Below are positions 15,401 through 24,335 of a DNA stretch of 42,845 bases, piece by piece. The DNA is from Clostridiales bacterium UBA7044 (lineage in GTDB: Bacteria; Bacillota; Clostridia; Oscillospirales; Oscillospiraceae): contig DLAP01000082.1 in NCBI GenBank assembly GCA_002493965.1, forward strand, positions 1-42,845, in the 5' to 3' direction. The position numbers were made by a program, and so were the translations under genes. Positions within the stretch are counted from its first letter, which is position 1; every line of letters starts with the position of its first letter. The notes beneath the pieces are model-generated. The model was not told the origin of the DNA. It made no database searches and was given only the letters and a program-made list of their open reading frames with translations.

Positions 15401-15774
15401 GTCCGTTCCTCCAAACTAAAGCGCACCATGTTCAAAATATCCTCGCTCCTTAAATTACAGGAGGCGGCCAACTGAACGATGGCGTCAATATGGTCTTCGA
15501 TTTTCTTCAGGTTTTCTTCCCGAAGAAGCTCCGTATTCTTCGGGGCCACAAAGCAGCCCTTGCCCTGTATGGTATACAGGAATCCGTCTTTTTCCAGCTC
15601 GTCATAAGCCCGTTTGGTTGTGACGAAGCTGATGCGCAGATCCTTTGCCAGAGCCCGAATGGAGGGCAGCATTTCGTTTGCCTGAATGGCACCGCTGATG
15701 ATCTGGGTCTTGATCTGCGTATAGATCTGGTCATAGATGGGTGCTCCGCTTTTGTTGTCAATATAAACTACCAC
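15397..15774 (-). CDS. GntR-family regulator, YtrA subfamily
   Basis: 125 residues, the short length of YtrA proteins: a winged-helix domain (APIYDQIYTQIKTQIISGAI ... LPSIRALAKDLRIS ... RAYDELEKDGFL ... GKGCFV) and a ~50-residue helical dimerisation tail instead of an effector domain. The GTG start at 15774 is chosen from AGAGGTGA upstream; earlier in-frame starts lie in the promoter. It heads the ABC operon and probably represses it through the inverted repeat at 15794-15816. Confidence 0.9.
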   Translation of the reverse strand: MVVYIDNKSGAPIYDQIYTQIKTQIISGAIQANEMLPSIRALAKDLRISFVTTKRAYDELEKDGFLYTIQGKGCFVAPKNTELLREENLKKIEDHIDAIVQLAASCNLRSEDILNMVRFSLEERT

Positions 15775-15793
15775 GCAATCACCTCTGTATAAG

Positions 15794-15834
15794 CTGTATA
15801 GCATCAGTATATACAGTTTATATAGTTTTGTCAA
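15794..15834 (-). promoter_or_regulatory. Promoter and YtrA operator
   Basis: Minus strand TTGACA (15834-15829), 17-base spacer, TATACT (15811-15806). The inverted repeat CTGTATA-N9-TATACAG (15794-15816) covers the -10, so regulator binding would block transcription of its own operon. Confidence 0.75.
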
Positions 15835-15853
15835 GAGGGTTTTGTAAAAAATC

Positions 15854-15884
15854 GGGAAGCTTCGGAAATATCCATAAGCTTCCC
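15854..15884 (-). terminator. Terminator of the ABM gene
   Basis: GGGAAGCTT / AAGCTTCCC with a 13-base loop, followed on the minus strand by GATTTTTTAC. Confidence 0.75.
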
Positions 15885-15891
15885 TGATATT

Positions 15892-16224
15892 TTATTCTCT
15901 GATAAACGCCAGATCCCCCGCCGGGACCCCCTTTCCCTCCGAAACATACCGCTCCACCTTCATGTGCAGATCATACTTTTCCCGAAGCCGGATGATCTCC
16001 TCCATCATAGGGGAGCCATGGTGGGCGTCGATGGCAGCCTGATCTTCCCAGCTGTCAATCAGCAGCACCGTCTCCCTGTCCTCCATGGGGAGAAAATATT
16101 CATACCGGAGATTTCCCTTTTCCCTGCGGATGTCCCTCACAATCCCTATGGCAGTCATTTCCTCCGCGAATTTCCTCGCGTTTCCGTCCACACCGGTGTA
16201 GTAAATATTCACAGTGATCGCCAT
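15892..16224 (-). CDS. Antibiotic biosynthesis monooxygenase (ABM) domain protein
   Basis: 110-residue single-domain protein of the dimeric alpha-beta barrel ABM fold, like YgiN quinol monooxygenase: N-terminal strand ITVNIYYTG, central RYEYFLPMEDRETVLLIDSWED, then AIDAHHGSPMMEEI. Members act on quinols or have signalling or unknown roles; the reaction here is not known. The ATG at 16224 follows GGGAGG by 9 bases. It is a single-gene unit, divergent from the peptide-transport operon. Confidence 0.75.
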   Translation of the reverse strand: MAITVNIYYTGVDGNARKFAEEMTAIGIVRDIRREKGNLRYEYFLPMEDRETVLLIDSWEDQAAIDAHHGSPMMEEIIRLREKYDLHMKVERYVSEGKGVPAGDLAFIRE

Positions 16225-16684
16225 TTTGCTTTTCCTCCCAATCCAGTTTTTGCCGTGGTTTATGATATCACGGATTCTGCTATATGAAAATAAGAAATTT
16301 TCGGGCAGGCTGCCTGTTATCCGGAAATACCCGTGCAAGAATTACAGATTCTGTGAAAAATCACGGTGTTTTCCGCATCTGACCCGGGTTTTTTCTGACG
16401 CTCCACAGCAGAAAGACATCTGTCCTTTGTGTAAAATCACAAATATTCCGCTTCCAGGGATGGTTTTTTCTATGCTCCCATCAGTCCCCCCAAGCTTTAC
16501 TTCATTAAAGAAATGTGATAAAATAGCCGTAAACCTCATAGCTTTTCTACCTGGCGGCGGCATTTTCCCGGTTTTCAGGATGCCGCTGATTTTCTTTATC
16601 CTATGAAATGGCCTTGCCATTTGTATAGTACCCCCGTTCTTTCCAGCGGGGTTCCCCAGCAAGAAAATGAAAGGAATGATCTGT
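16225..16684 (+). promoter_or_regulatory. Promoter and structured leader of the peptide operon
   Basis: This 460-base gap carries no gene that I can support. A plus-strand promoter, TTTACT (16496-16501), 17-base spacer, TAAAAT (16519-16524), would give a leader of about 155 bases. The leader can form GCGGCAT/ATGCCGC (16557-16563 with 16580-16586) followed by TGATTTTCTTTAT, a weak terminator-like element, and CCCCG/CGGGG (16632-16636 with 16647-16651) just ahead of the ribosome site. These suggest possible attenuation, unproven. Confidence 0.5.
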
Positions 16685-18667
16685 ATGAAAATGACCAAAC
16701 GACTGCTGTCCCTGGTACTGGCCGGTGTAATGCTGCTGTCCCTGGCCGCCTGCGGCGGGAAATCCGACGCACCTGCCGCTTCCACCCCCGCTGCCACGCA
16801 GGCACCTGCCGCGCCGGTCTCCGAGAATGCGGTTTACCGCAGCCTGTACTCCAGCGAGGTCACGACCCTGAACTACCTGGTTACTGGCAATACCAACGAA
16901 CTGAGTGTTGCCGCCAACGTGGTGGACTGCCTGGTGGAATACGACGCCTACGGTAATGTGGAGCCCGCCCTGGCAGAGAGCTGGGAGCAGAATGAGGACG
17001 CCACCGTCTGGACCTTCCATATCCGTCAGGGTATGAACTGGGTGGACAAGGACGGCAACGAGGTCGCCCCTGTCACCGCCAACGACTGGGTATCCTCCGC
17101 CCGCTATGTCTGCGACGCCAACAATGACTCCTCCACCTTCTACACCATGAGCGGTGTCATTGCCGGCGCGGATGCTTACTACGACTGGACCGCCTACCAG
17201 ATGGCCCTGCCCACCGCCGTGGACGGCACCGATGAGGAAGGCAACGCCGTAAAGCTCATCACCGACGAAGACGGCGAGCAGGTGGTTCTCACCGAGGTTC
17301 CCGAAGCCTCCCTGGAAGACATCGGCATGAAGGCTCTGGATGACTACACTCTGGAAATCACCCTGGCCTCTCCCCGTCCCTATTTCCTGTCCATGGTTTC
17401 CTTTGGCCCCTACATGCCTGTGTACGGACCCTTCCTCGAGGAGTGCGGCGGCAAGTTCGGCACCGACAATGAAACCCTGCTGTACTGCGGCGCTTTCATT
17501 CTCTCCGAGTTCCTGCCTCAGCAGAAGCACGTGATGACCAAGAACCAGAGCTACTGGGACAAGGACAACGTTTTCCTGGACGCCACGGAATCCACCTACA
17601 ACGCGGAAGCCGCCTCCATCTCCACCCAGATGTATCTGTCCGGTGACGTAGATCAGGCGGATATCTCCTCCGATCTGCTGTCTGCCATGATGGCTGATCC
17701 CGCCACCAAGGATCTGATTCATCCCACCCGCAGCGACACCTCCTACGCTTACTGGTACCTGTTTAACTTCGATCCCAACTTTGACGCCGAGTACGAACCG
17801 GAGAACTGGAAGAAAGCCGTAAACAACGAGAACTTCCGGAAGGCCGTGGTTGCCTCCTTCAACCGGATGCCGGCCCTGGCCACCAATGACCGGATCGATC
17901 CCACCTCCATGAAGAATAATACTATCACCCCCAACGGCTTTGCCTCCGCCTCCAAGGACTACACCTACTACGGCGATCTGGCCGCCTACACCGAGGGCGA
18001 TAACTTTGACGAAGCCAAGGCCCTGGAATATAAGGCTGCCGCCATGGAAGAGCTGACCGCCGCCGGCGCCACCTTCCCTGTGAAGATGCTGATGTGCTTC
18101 AACCCCACCACCACCAACTGGGCCCAGGAGTGCCAGGTTGTGGAACAGACCATTGAAAATGTTCTGGGCACCGACTTTGTGGATATCATTGTGGAAGCCG
18201 GCCCCGAGACAGGCTTCCTGGGCGCTGTCCGCCGCAGCGGTAAGTATGCCTTCATGAAGTGCAACTGGGGCGCTGACTACGCCGACCCCGAGACCTGGAC
18301 CGATCCCTTCGCTCCCGATTCCAGCTACTGCTTCATCAACAAGAGTCAGGACGCTGGCACCAAGGCTCTGTACGAGGAATACTGGTCCCTGGTAGAGGCT
18401 GCCAAGGCCATCACAAACGACATGGATGCCCGTTACGAGGCCTTCGCCAAGGCAGAAAGCTTCCTGCTGGATCACGCCTTTGCCATCCCCATCCACATCA
18501 GCTCCCGGAGCTATCAGATGTGCAATCTGGACGTATTTGAAGGCCAGTATGCTTCCTTCGGTCTAGCCGGACAGCGCTATAAGGATCAGCACCTGTACGA
18601 CACCTCCATGAGTCTGGAGCAGTTCCAGGCCGCTTACGCCGATTGGCAGGCAAAGCTGGCTGGCTAA
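16685..18667 (+). CDS. Peptide ABC transporter substrate-binding lipoprotein
   Basis: 660 residues of the family 5 solute-binding proteins (OppA/DppE type). The N-terminus has Lys/Arg, a hydrophobic core and lipobox LAAC with Cys23, so it is a lipoprotein anchored outside the membrane, followed by a Ser/Pro/Ala linker. Family 5 hallmarks include the N-terminal RSLYSSEVTTLNYL, WTFHIRQGMNWVDKDG and the C-terminal HAFAIPIHISSRSYQM. It would capture peptides for the permeases; cell-wall peptides are inferred from the enzymes downstream. The start at 16685 has AAAGGA 9 bases upstream; earlier in-frame ATG at 16667 fits worse. Confidence 0.9.
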   Translation: MKMTKRLLSLVLAGVMLLSLAACGGKSDAPAASTPAATQAPAAPVSENAVYRSLYSSEVTTLNYLVTGNTNELSVAANVVDCLVEYDAYGNVEPALAESWEQNEDATVWTFHIRQGMNWVDKDGNEVAPVTANDWVSSARYVCDANNDSSTFYTMSGVIAGADAYYDWTAYQMALPTAVDGTDEEGNAVKLITDEDGEQVVLTEVPEASLEDIGMKALDDYTLEITLASPRPYFLSMVSFGPYMPVYGPFLEECGGKFGTDNETLLYCGAFILSEFLPQQKHVMTKNQSYWDKDNVFLDATESTYNAEAASISTQMYLSGDVDQADISSDLLSAMMADPATKDLIHPTRSDTSYAYWYLFNFDPNFDAEYEPENWKKAVNNENFRKAVVASFNRMPALATNDRIDPTSMKNNTITPNGFASASKDYTYYGDLAAYTEGDNFDEAKALEYKAAAMEELTAAGATFPVKMLMCFNPTTTNWAQECQVVEQTIENVLGTDFVDIIVEAGPETGFLGAVRRSGKYAFMKCNWGADYADPETWTDPFAPDSSYCFINKSQDAGTKALYEEYWSLVEAAKAITNDMDARYEAFAKAESFLLDHAFAIPIHISSRSYQMCNLDVFEGQYASFGLAGQRYKDQHLYDTSMSLEQFQAAYADWQAKLAG

Positions 18668-18689
18668 TCCCTTTTCCGCGTCTTCTCAC

Positions 18690-18720
18690 GAGAGAAGTCC
18701 CCTTCTGGGGGACTTCTCTC
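18690..18720 (+). terminator. Strong hairpin between binding protein and permease genes
   Basis: Perfect 13-bp stem GAGAGAAGTCCCC / GGGGACTTCTCTC with a 5-base loop and no T-run after it. It probably protects the abundant binding-protein message or partly terminates, lowering expression of the membrane genes. The rest of the 260-base gap (to 18927) has a second AT-rich hairpin (ATTTTTCC / GGGAAAAAT, near 18739-18767) and no gene. Confidence 0.65.
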
Positions 18721-18927
18721 AAGTCGCATAAAAGCCTCCCAATTTTTCCTCCGGAAAGGGAAAAATAAGAAGGTTTCCCAGTCTTTTGTCGGAAAGTCTT
18801 CCGGGATTTTCCGGCCCGCTTCCCATACATCTGTCGATTTCGGAGCCTGTACCAGTGTCCCTTCCTCCGGAAGTGTCAGTGGTATCGGCTTCGCTTTTTA
18901 TCCCTCATAGAAAACAGGAGGACCACC

Positions 18928-19896
18928 ATGGCAAAATACATATCAAAACGGGTACTGCATTCCCTAATCACCATGCTGATCATCATTACCATTCTCTTTG
19001 CCCTGCTGCGGATGATGCCAGTAGAGGGGTATTTTGAGAACTACGACAAAATGTCTTCCACCCAGATTCAGGTAAAGCTTCAGTCTCTGGGCCTGACGGA
19101 TCCTCTGTATAAGCAGCTGGTAAGGTTTTACGGGCAGCTTCTCCACGGAGATCTGGGTGTGTCCAACGTCTATCGGAAGGACGTGGCCATTACGGAGATC
19201 ATCAAAGAGAAAATCCCCATTTCCATTGAACTGGGGCTTATCGCTCTGGTCATCTCCATGGCCGTGGGACTGCCCATGGGCATTTTAATGGCCCGAAGCA
19301 CCCGGACAAAATGGAAGATCGGGGACAAGCTGGGCACGGTGTTCATTGTGCTTATTGAGGCAATGCCAGCAGCCGTGTACCATATTTTAATCCAGTTTGC
19401 CGGTTCCCAGACCCATATTGGCCGGGATATTCTGGGGCTTCCCATGCTCTTTGACGCCGCCGTCCTCAAAAGCTATATTCTGCCCATCATCTCCCTGTCC
19501 ATCGGCAATATCGCCTACTACGCCATGTGGCTAAGGCGGTACATGGTGGACGAAGCCAATAAGGATTACATTCGCCTGGCCCGGGCCAAGGGCGTCCCAA
19601 ACGGCAAAATTTCCAGCCGCCATATCTTCCGGAACGCCTTCGTCCCCATGGTGCAGTACATTCCCAACTCCATTCTGTTTACCCTGATGGGTTCGCTGTA
19701 TGTGGAATCCCTCTACTCCGTCCCCGGCATGGGCGGCCTGTTGGTGACGGCCATCAAGCGGCAGGATAATACGCTGGTTCAGGCTCTGGTGCTGATCTAT
19801 GCTGTGATCTCCATTCTGGGTCTGCTGTTCGGCGATATTCTCATGGGCATTGTGGACCCGAGAATCAGTTTTTCCAAAAAGGAGGGTGCCCGCTGA
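18928..19896 (+). CDS. oppB: Peptide ABC transporter permease, OppB/DppB-like
   Basis: 322 residues with six membrane helices. The cytoplasmic coupling region DYIRLARAKGVPNGKISSRHIFRNA is the EAA-type loop of binding-protein-dependent permeases. The N-terminal KRVLHSLITMLIIITILFAL start is standard for the first permease of Opp/Dpp systems. It pairs with the next protein to form the channel. AGGAGG precedes the ATG by 7 bases. Confidence 0.92.
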   Translation: MAKYISKRVLHSLITMLIIITILFALLRMMPVEGYFENYDKMSSTQIQVKLQSLGLTDPLYKQLVRFYGQLLHGDLGVSNVYRKDVAITEIIKEKIPISIELGLIALVISMAVGLPMGILMARSTRTKWKIGDKLGTVFIVLIEAMPAAVYHILIQFAGSQTHIGRDILGLPMLFDAAVLKSYILPIISLSIGNIAYYAMWLRRYMVDEANKDYIRLARAKGVPNGKISSRHIFRNAFVPMVQYIPNSILFTLMGSLYVESLYSVPGMGGLLVTAIKRQDNTLVQALVLIYAVISILGLLFGDILMGIVDPRISFSKKEGAR

Positions 19897-20933
19897 TGAA
19901 AAACCTAGGTTTTCGTCCCCTGCGCAATGTAAAAACCGACGCGCTGGGAGATTCCATTGCCCAGTCCATGAAGCAAAGCATGGAGCAGACAGAATCTATG
20001 TCTGATGAGGAAGCCTTCTCCTTCGCGGAATTTGACGCTTTGGGCGCCGAACGGGGCGGCTACTCCGGCTATTCCTACTGGGGCTCCACCCTGCGGGCCT
20101 TCTCACAGAATAAGATTGCCATGTTCTTCCTGGTTGTCATGGTCGTTATGCTGCTCTTTACCTTTATCCAGCCCTACCTTCCGGGTCAGAAGGACCCCCT
20201 GCTCATTCACAACGACGAGTGGGGTCTGCCTCTGAATAACGTTCCTCCCGGAGAAGAATTCTGGATGGGCACCAACTCCATCGGCCAGGACCTGTGGGCA
20301 CGGATCTGGGCCGGTACCCGCACCTCCCTGTTCATCGGCTTCTCCGTTGCATTGGTGGAAGCGGTGGTAGGAATTCTGGTGGGTGTGCTGTGGGGCTATG
20401 TCCGCAAGCTGGATTTCTTCTTTACGGAGCTGTACAACGTTCTGGACAACATTCCCCAGACCCTGCTGCTGATCCTGATTTCCTACGTTCTCCGGCCCGG
20501 TGTGTCCACCATCATTTTCGCTCTGTCCCTGACCGGCTGGCTGGGCATGGCCCGGTTTATCCGGAACCAGATCATCATTATTCGGGATCGGGATTATAAC
20601 CTGGCTTCCCGGTGCTTAGGCATCCCCACCTGGCGGATTATCCTCAAGAACCTGCTTCCCTATCTGGTGTCCGTCATCACCATGCGGATGGCCCTGGCGG
20701 TGCCCTCTGCCATCGGCAACGAGGTCTTCGTCACCTACATCGGCATCGGCCTGCCCGTGGACACCCCCTCCCTGGGCAACCTGATCCAGACCGGCCGCTC
20801 TCTCATGACTGTGGCCTCCCTGCGGTATCAGCTTTACTTCCCGGTGCTGGTGCTGGTGATCATCACCGTGTCCTTCTATATCATCGGCAACGCCTTTGCT
20901 GACGCCGCCGATCCCAAGAACCACGTTCGGTAA
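19896..20933 (+). CDS. oppC: Peptide ABC transporter permease, OppC/DppC-like
   Basis: 345 residues. A long cytoplasmic N-terminus (about 70 residues, acidic in part) precedes the first helix; then GTNSIGQDLWARIWAGTRTSL, the OppC hallmark, and the EAA-type loop with LASRCLGIPTWRIILKNLLP. Six membrane helices in all. It forms the channel with the preceding protein; its start overlaps that gene's stop as TGATG. Confidence 0.92.
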   Translation: MKNLGFRPLRNVKTDALGDSIAQSMKQSMEQTESMSDEEAFSFAEFDALGAERGGYSGYSYWGSTLRAFSQNKIAMFFLVVMVVMLLFTFIQPYLPGQKDPLLIHNDEWGLPLNNVPPGEEFWMGTNSIGQDLWARIWAGTRTSLFIGFSVALVEAVVGILVGVLWGYVRKLDFFFTELYNVLDNIPQTLLLILISYVLRPGVSTIIFALSLTGWLGMARFIRNQIIIIRDRDYNLASRCLGIPTWRIILKNLLPYLVSVITMRMALAVPSAIGNEVFVTYIGIGLPVDTPSLGNLIQTGRSLMTVASLRYQLYFPVLVLVIITVSFYIIGNAFADAADPKNHVR

Positions 20934-20942
20934 GGAGGGCTT

Positions 20943-21998
20943 ATGGAATATACTTCAAATCAAAATGTCATTCTGTCTGTACAGGATCTGGACGTAAAAT
21001 TCACCCTTCGCAACCAGGTGCTCCACGCCATCCGCGGGGTCAGCCTGGATGTCTATCAGGGAGAAAGCCTGGCCATCGTAGGCGAATCCGGCTCCGGCAA
21101 GTCGGTCTTCGTCAAGTGCATGATGGGCCTGCTGGACGCCAACGGCTTTATTGACGGCGGCCATATCCTCTATAACGGCCAGGATCTGACCAGGTTCACA
21201 ACCGACAAGGATTGGCTGAAGATTCGGGGCCGGGAGATCGCCATGGTCTTCCAGGATCCCATGACCTCCCTGAATCCCTTAAAAACCATTGGCAAACAGC
21301 TCCAGGAGGCGGTGGAGCTGCACCAAAATCTCCACGGCGCGGCCGCGAAAAAGGCGGTGCTGGAGGTTCTCTCCGACGTGGGCATTGACGACCCGGAGCG
21401 CCGGTACAAGCAGTACCCCCATGAATTTTCCGGCGGTATGCGCCAGCGGGTGGTCATTGCCATTGCCATCGCCTGCCGACCCAAAATTCTGATCTGCGAC
21501 GAGCCTACCACTGCGCTGGATGTAACCATTCAGGCCCAAATTCTGGAGCTCATTAAGGCCATGCAGAAAAAGTACAACCTGACGTGCCTTTACATCACCC
21601 ATGACCTGGGCGTGGTTGCCAATGTGGCTGACCGGATCGCCGTCATGTACGCGGGCGATATCATTGAGGTAGGCACCTGCGACGAAGTCTTCTACGACCC
21701 CAAGCACCCCTACACCTGGGCCCTGCTTTCCTCCCTGCCTCAGCTGGGCGTCAAGGGTCAGGATCTGTACGCCATTCAGGGCACGCCCCCCAACCTGTTC
21801 TACGAAGTCCACGGCGACGCTTTTGCCCCCCGGAACCCCAAGGCATTGAAAATCGACTTTGTGAAGCGGCCTCCCTTCTTTGAAGTCTCTCCCACCCATA
21901 AGGCCCGCACCTGGCTCCTGGATCCCCGGGCCCCCAAGGTGGAGCCGCCGGAGCATATCCGCGCCCTCCGGGAGAAAGGAGTGAAGATCCATGTCTGA
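20943..21998 (+). CDS. oppD: Peptide ABC transporter ATPase, OppD/DppD-like
   Basis: 351 residues. Walker A GESGSGKS (47-54), Q loop QDPMTSLNP, signature FSGGMRQR, Walker B ILICDEPTTALD, switch His in YITHDLGVV, and the C-terminal oligopeptide-transporter extension (HPYTWALLSSLPQL ... PPFFEVSP). One feature is unusual: the extension has no Cys-rich Fe-S motif seen in some DppD proteins. AAGGAGG precedes the ATG. It overlaps the next gene by 8 bases. Confidence 0.92.
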   Translation: MEYTSNQNVILSVQDLDVKFTLRNQVLHAIRGVSLDVYQGESLAIVGESGSGKSVFVKCMMGLLDANGFIDGGHILYNGQDLTRFTTDKDWLKIRGREIAMVFQDPMTSLNPLKTIGKQLQEAVELHQNLHGAAAKKAVLEVLSDVGIDDPERRYKQYPHEFSGGMRQRVVIAIAIACRPKILICDEPTTALDVTIQAQILELIKAMQKKYNLTCLYITHDLGVVANVADRIAVMYAGDIIEVGTCDEVFYDPKHPYTWALLSSLPQLGVKGQDLYAIQGTPPNLFYEVHGDAFAPRNPKALKIDFVKRPPFFEVSPTHKARTWLLDPRAPKVEPPEHIRALREKGVKIHV

Positions 21999-22926
21999 AC
22001 GGAAAAAACTTGTTGAGGTGGAGGACCTGACCGTACAGTTTGGTTCCAAGCGTCACCCCTTTACCGCCGTGGATAAGGTCTCCTTTCATATCTATCAGGG
22101 GGAAACCTTCGGTCTGGTGGGGGAATCCGGCTCCGGCAAGACTACCATCGGCCGCAGCCTTATCCGCATCCATCCCACCTCCGGCGGCAGGGTTCTCTTT
22201 GACGGCAAGCAGATTAACGGCAAGATTTCCAAAGAGCTGGACCGGGAGGTCACACGCCGGATCCAGATGATCTTCCAGGACCCTATGTCCTCCCTGAACG
22301 AGCGGGCCAAAGTGGATTACATCGTCAGCGAGGGCCTATTCGCCCAGGGCCACCAGCACTTGAGCGCCCAGGAGCGGCAGGAAAAGGTGGCAAAGGCCCT
22401 GTCTGACGTGGGTCTGCTTCCCGAATTTGCCAGCCGGTTCCCCCATGAGTTCTCCGGCGGTCAGCGGCAGCGCATCGGCATTGCCCGGGCCCTGGTCATG
22501 GAGCCGGACTTCATCATTGCCGACGAGCCCATCTCCGCCCTGGACGTGTCCATCCGGGCCCAGGTGCTGAACCTGCTCAGCAAGCTTCAGCGGGAGCGAG
22601 ACTTAACCTATCTGTTCATCGCCCACGACCTTTCCGTGGTGCGGTTCATCTGCAACCGGATTGCCGTCATCCACAAGGGCAGAATCGTGGAGCTGGCGGA
22701 CAGCGAAGAACTGTTCCTCCATCCCCTCCATCCCTATACCCGGGCATTGCTCTCCGCCATTCCCCAGCCGGACCCCATTGCCGAGCGCAATAAGGTCCTG
22801 CTGGTCTACGACCCCGCCTGCCACCACTACAGCGCAGAGAACCCCGCCAAATGGCAGGAAGTCGTCCCCGGCCATTTTGTGCTGGCCAGTGATGAGGAAA
22901 TGGCAGAGTATCAGAAGCAGTTTTAA
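21991..22926 (+). CDS. oppF: Peptide ABC transporter ATPase, OppF/DppF-like
   Basis: 311 residues. Walker A GESGSGKT, Q loop QDPMSSLNE, signature FSGGQRQR, Walker B FIIADEPISALD and HDLSVVRFICNR, the pattern of the second ATPase of Opp/Dpp importers. It forms a heterodimer with the preceding ATPase. AAAGGAGTGAAGATCC precedes the ATG, within the end of the previous gene. Confidence 0.92.
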   Translation: MSERKKLVEVEDLTVQFGSKRHPFTAVDKVSFHIYQGETFGLVGESGSGKTTIGRSLIRIHPTSGGRVLFDGKQINGKISKELDREVTRRIQMIFQDPMSSLNERAKVDYIVSEGLFAQGHQHLSAQERQEKVAKALSDVGLLPEFASRFPHEFSGGQRQRIGIARALVMEPDFIIADEPISALDVSIRAQVLNLLSKLQRERDLTYLFIAHDLSVVRFICNRIAVIHKGRIVELADSEELFLHPLHPYTRALLSAIPQPDPIAERNKVLLVYDPACHHYSAENPAKWQEVVPGHFVLASDEEMAEYQKQF

Positions 22927-22941
22927 CAGGATGGTGACTCC

Positions 22942-23382
22942 ATGATACGCAAAGCGTCCCAGCAGGACCTTTCCAGAATCGCGGAGATTCTGGTGTTTGT
23001 CAAGCGCGTTCAGTTCCGGCCCATTTTTCAAAACGATGATTATTCCTTCGGTGAGCTGCAAGTGATTCCTGTGGCAAAGCAGTATTCCGCGCCTCCAATT
23101 CTGAACCATATTTGGGTCTGGGATGACGGAATTGTAAAGGGTCTGATTCATATAGAAGGGACGGAAATTGCCGAACTATATGTGGACTGCTTCTTCCAGA
23201 ATCAAGGAATTGGCGCTTTCCTCTTAGAGTATGCAATCAACGTGCACCAGGCCGATTTTCTCTGGGCAATTGAAAAGAATACGAACGCCATCCGGTTCTA
23301 TGAGGCCCACGGCTTTCACCTCACCGGTGAGAAGAAATACGAAGCGGGTACAACCGAGTACCTGGTCAAGCTGGAAAGATAG
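22942..23382 (+). CDS. GNAT family N-acetyltransferase
   Basis: 146 residues with the GNAT core IAELYVDCFFQNQGIGAFLL (acetyl-CoA loop QNQGIG) and AIRFYEAHGFHLTGEKKYE near the C-terminus. The acceptor is unknown. It lies 15 bases after the second ATPase gene and 30 bases before the LD-carboxypeptidase gene, so it belongs to the operon; acetylation of an imported amino acid or peptide is possible but only inferred. It is slightly more AT-rich than its neighbours. Confidence 0.82.
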   Translation: MIRKASQQDLSRIAEILVFVKRVQFRPIFQNDDYSFGELQVIPVAKQYSAPPILNHIWVWDDGIVKGLIHIEGTEIAELYVDCFFQNQGIGAFLLEYAINVHQADFLWAIEKNTNAIRFYEAHGFHLTGEKKYEAGTTEYLVKLER

Positions 23383-23412
23383 CCCAACAAAATTAACATT
23401 ACGAGGTGTCCT

Positions 23413-24333
23413 ATGATTACACCGAAGCCTCTTTTCCCCGGCGCACGGGTGGCCCTCCTTGCCCCCGCCTCCGCCGTCCCTGATGAAAAACTCCAGCCCG
23501 CCCTGGATCTATGTCAATCCCTTGGCCTGGAGCCTGTGCCCTATCCCTCCTGCTATTTCCGCAACCGGGACGGCTACTTTGCCGCTTCCGATACCCAGCG
23601 GGCAGAGGACATAAACCGTGCCTTTGCCGACCCCACAATCGATGGCATCTGGTGCATCCGGGGCGGCTACGGCGCCCACCGGTTACAGCCCCTTTTGGAC
23701 GTGGAAACCATCCGCAAAAAACCCAAGTGGTTTGGCGGCTACTCGGACATCACCGCCCTGCACACCTTCCTGAATCAGGAATGCGGCCTGGAAACCTACC
23801 ACTGCACCATGCCCTCCACGGAACCCCACCCCAACGACTATACCCTAGACTACCTGAAAAAGGCCGTGTTTGGCGGGCTTTCCGGCACGCTGACTTACCC
23901 CCAGGAGCAAACACCTGTCACTCTGGTTCCCGGCAGCGCCCAGGGTATTCTCTGCGGCGGCAATCTAAGCCTGATTGTTTCCTCCATCGGCACTCCTTGG
24001 GAGCTTGACTGCAAAGGGAAGATTCTCTTCCTGGAAGACATTGGAGAGAAAACCTACCGCATTGACAGTATGCTCACCCAGCTGCGCAACGCCGGAAAGT
24101 TCCGGGACTGCGCCGGAATCCTGCTGGGCGCCTGGACAGACTGTGAGCCGGAAATGCCGCAACGGACCCTAAGTCTGGAGGAAATCTTCCGTCAGTTAAT
24201 CGTTCCCTCCGGAAAGCCCGCCATCGCCGGAATTCCCTGCGGCCACTGCGATACCACCCTGGCTCTGCCCCTGGGCAGAAGTATTAGGATGGACGCGGAC
24301 AGCCTGACGGTTGTCCTTGAAAAGGAGGCGTAA
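23413..24333 (+). CDS. ldcA: LD-carboxypeptidase (peptidase family S66)
   Basis: 306 residues, the usual length of S66 enzymes (LdcA, MccF, YkfA). Nucleophile Ser111 lies in FGGYSDITAL; the other triad members are Glu208 (LFLEDIGEKTYRID) and His278 (IPCGHCD). Substrate-loop residues IWCIRGGYGAHR are also present. LdcA removes the terminal D-Ala from murein tetrapeptides in the cytoplasm, after import; there is no signal peptide. YkfA holds the same place in the Bacillus ykf operon. The ATG follows ACGAGGTGTCCT. Confidence 0.9.
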   Translation: MITPKPLFPGARVALLAPASAVPDEKLQPALDLCQSLGLEPVPYPSCYFRNRDGYFAASDTQRAEDINRAFADPTIDGIWCIRGGYGAHRLQPLLDVETIRKKPKWFGGYSDITALHTFLNQECGLETYHCTMPSTEPHPNDYTLDYLKKAVFGGLSGTLTYPQEQTPVTLVPGSAQGILCGGNLSLIVSSIGTPWELDCKGKILFLEDIGEKTYRIDSMLTQLRNAGKFRDCAGILLGAWTDCEPEMPQRTLSLEEIFRQLIVPSGKPAIAGIPCGHCDTTLALPLGRSIRMDADSLTVVLEKEA

Positions 24334-24335
24334 CT

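Noticed and set aside
16601..18496. A 631-codon minus-strand frame
   Set aside because: It is antisense to the well-supported binding-protein gene and has Gly/Val/His-rich shadow composition.
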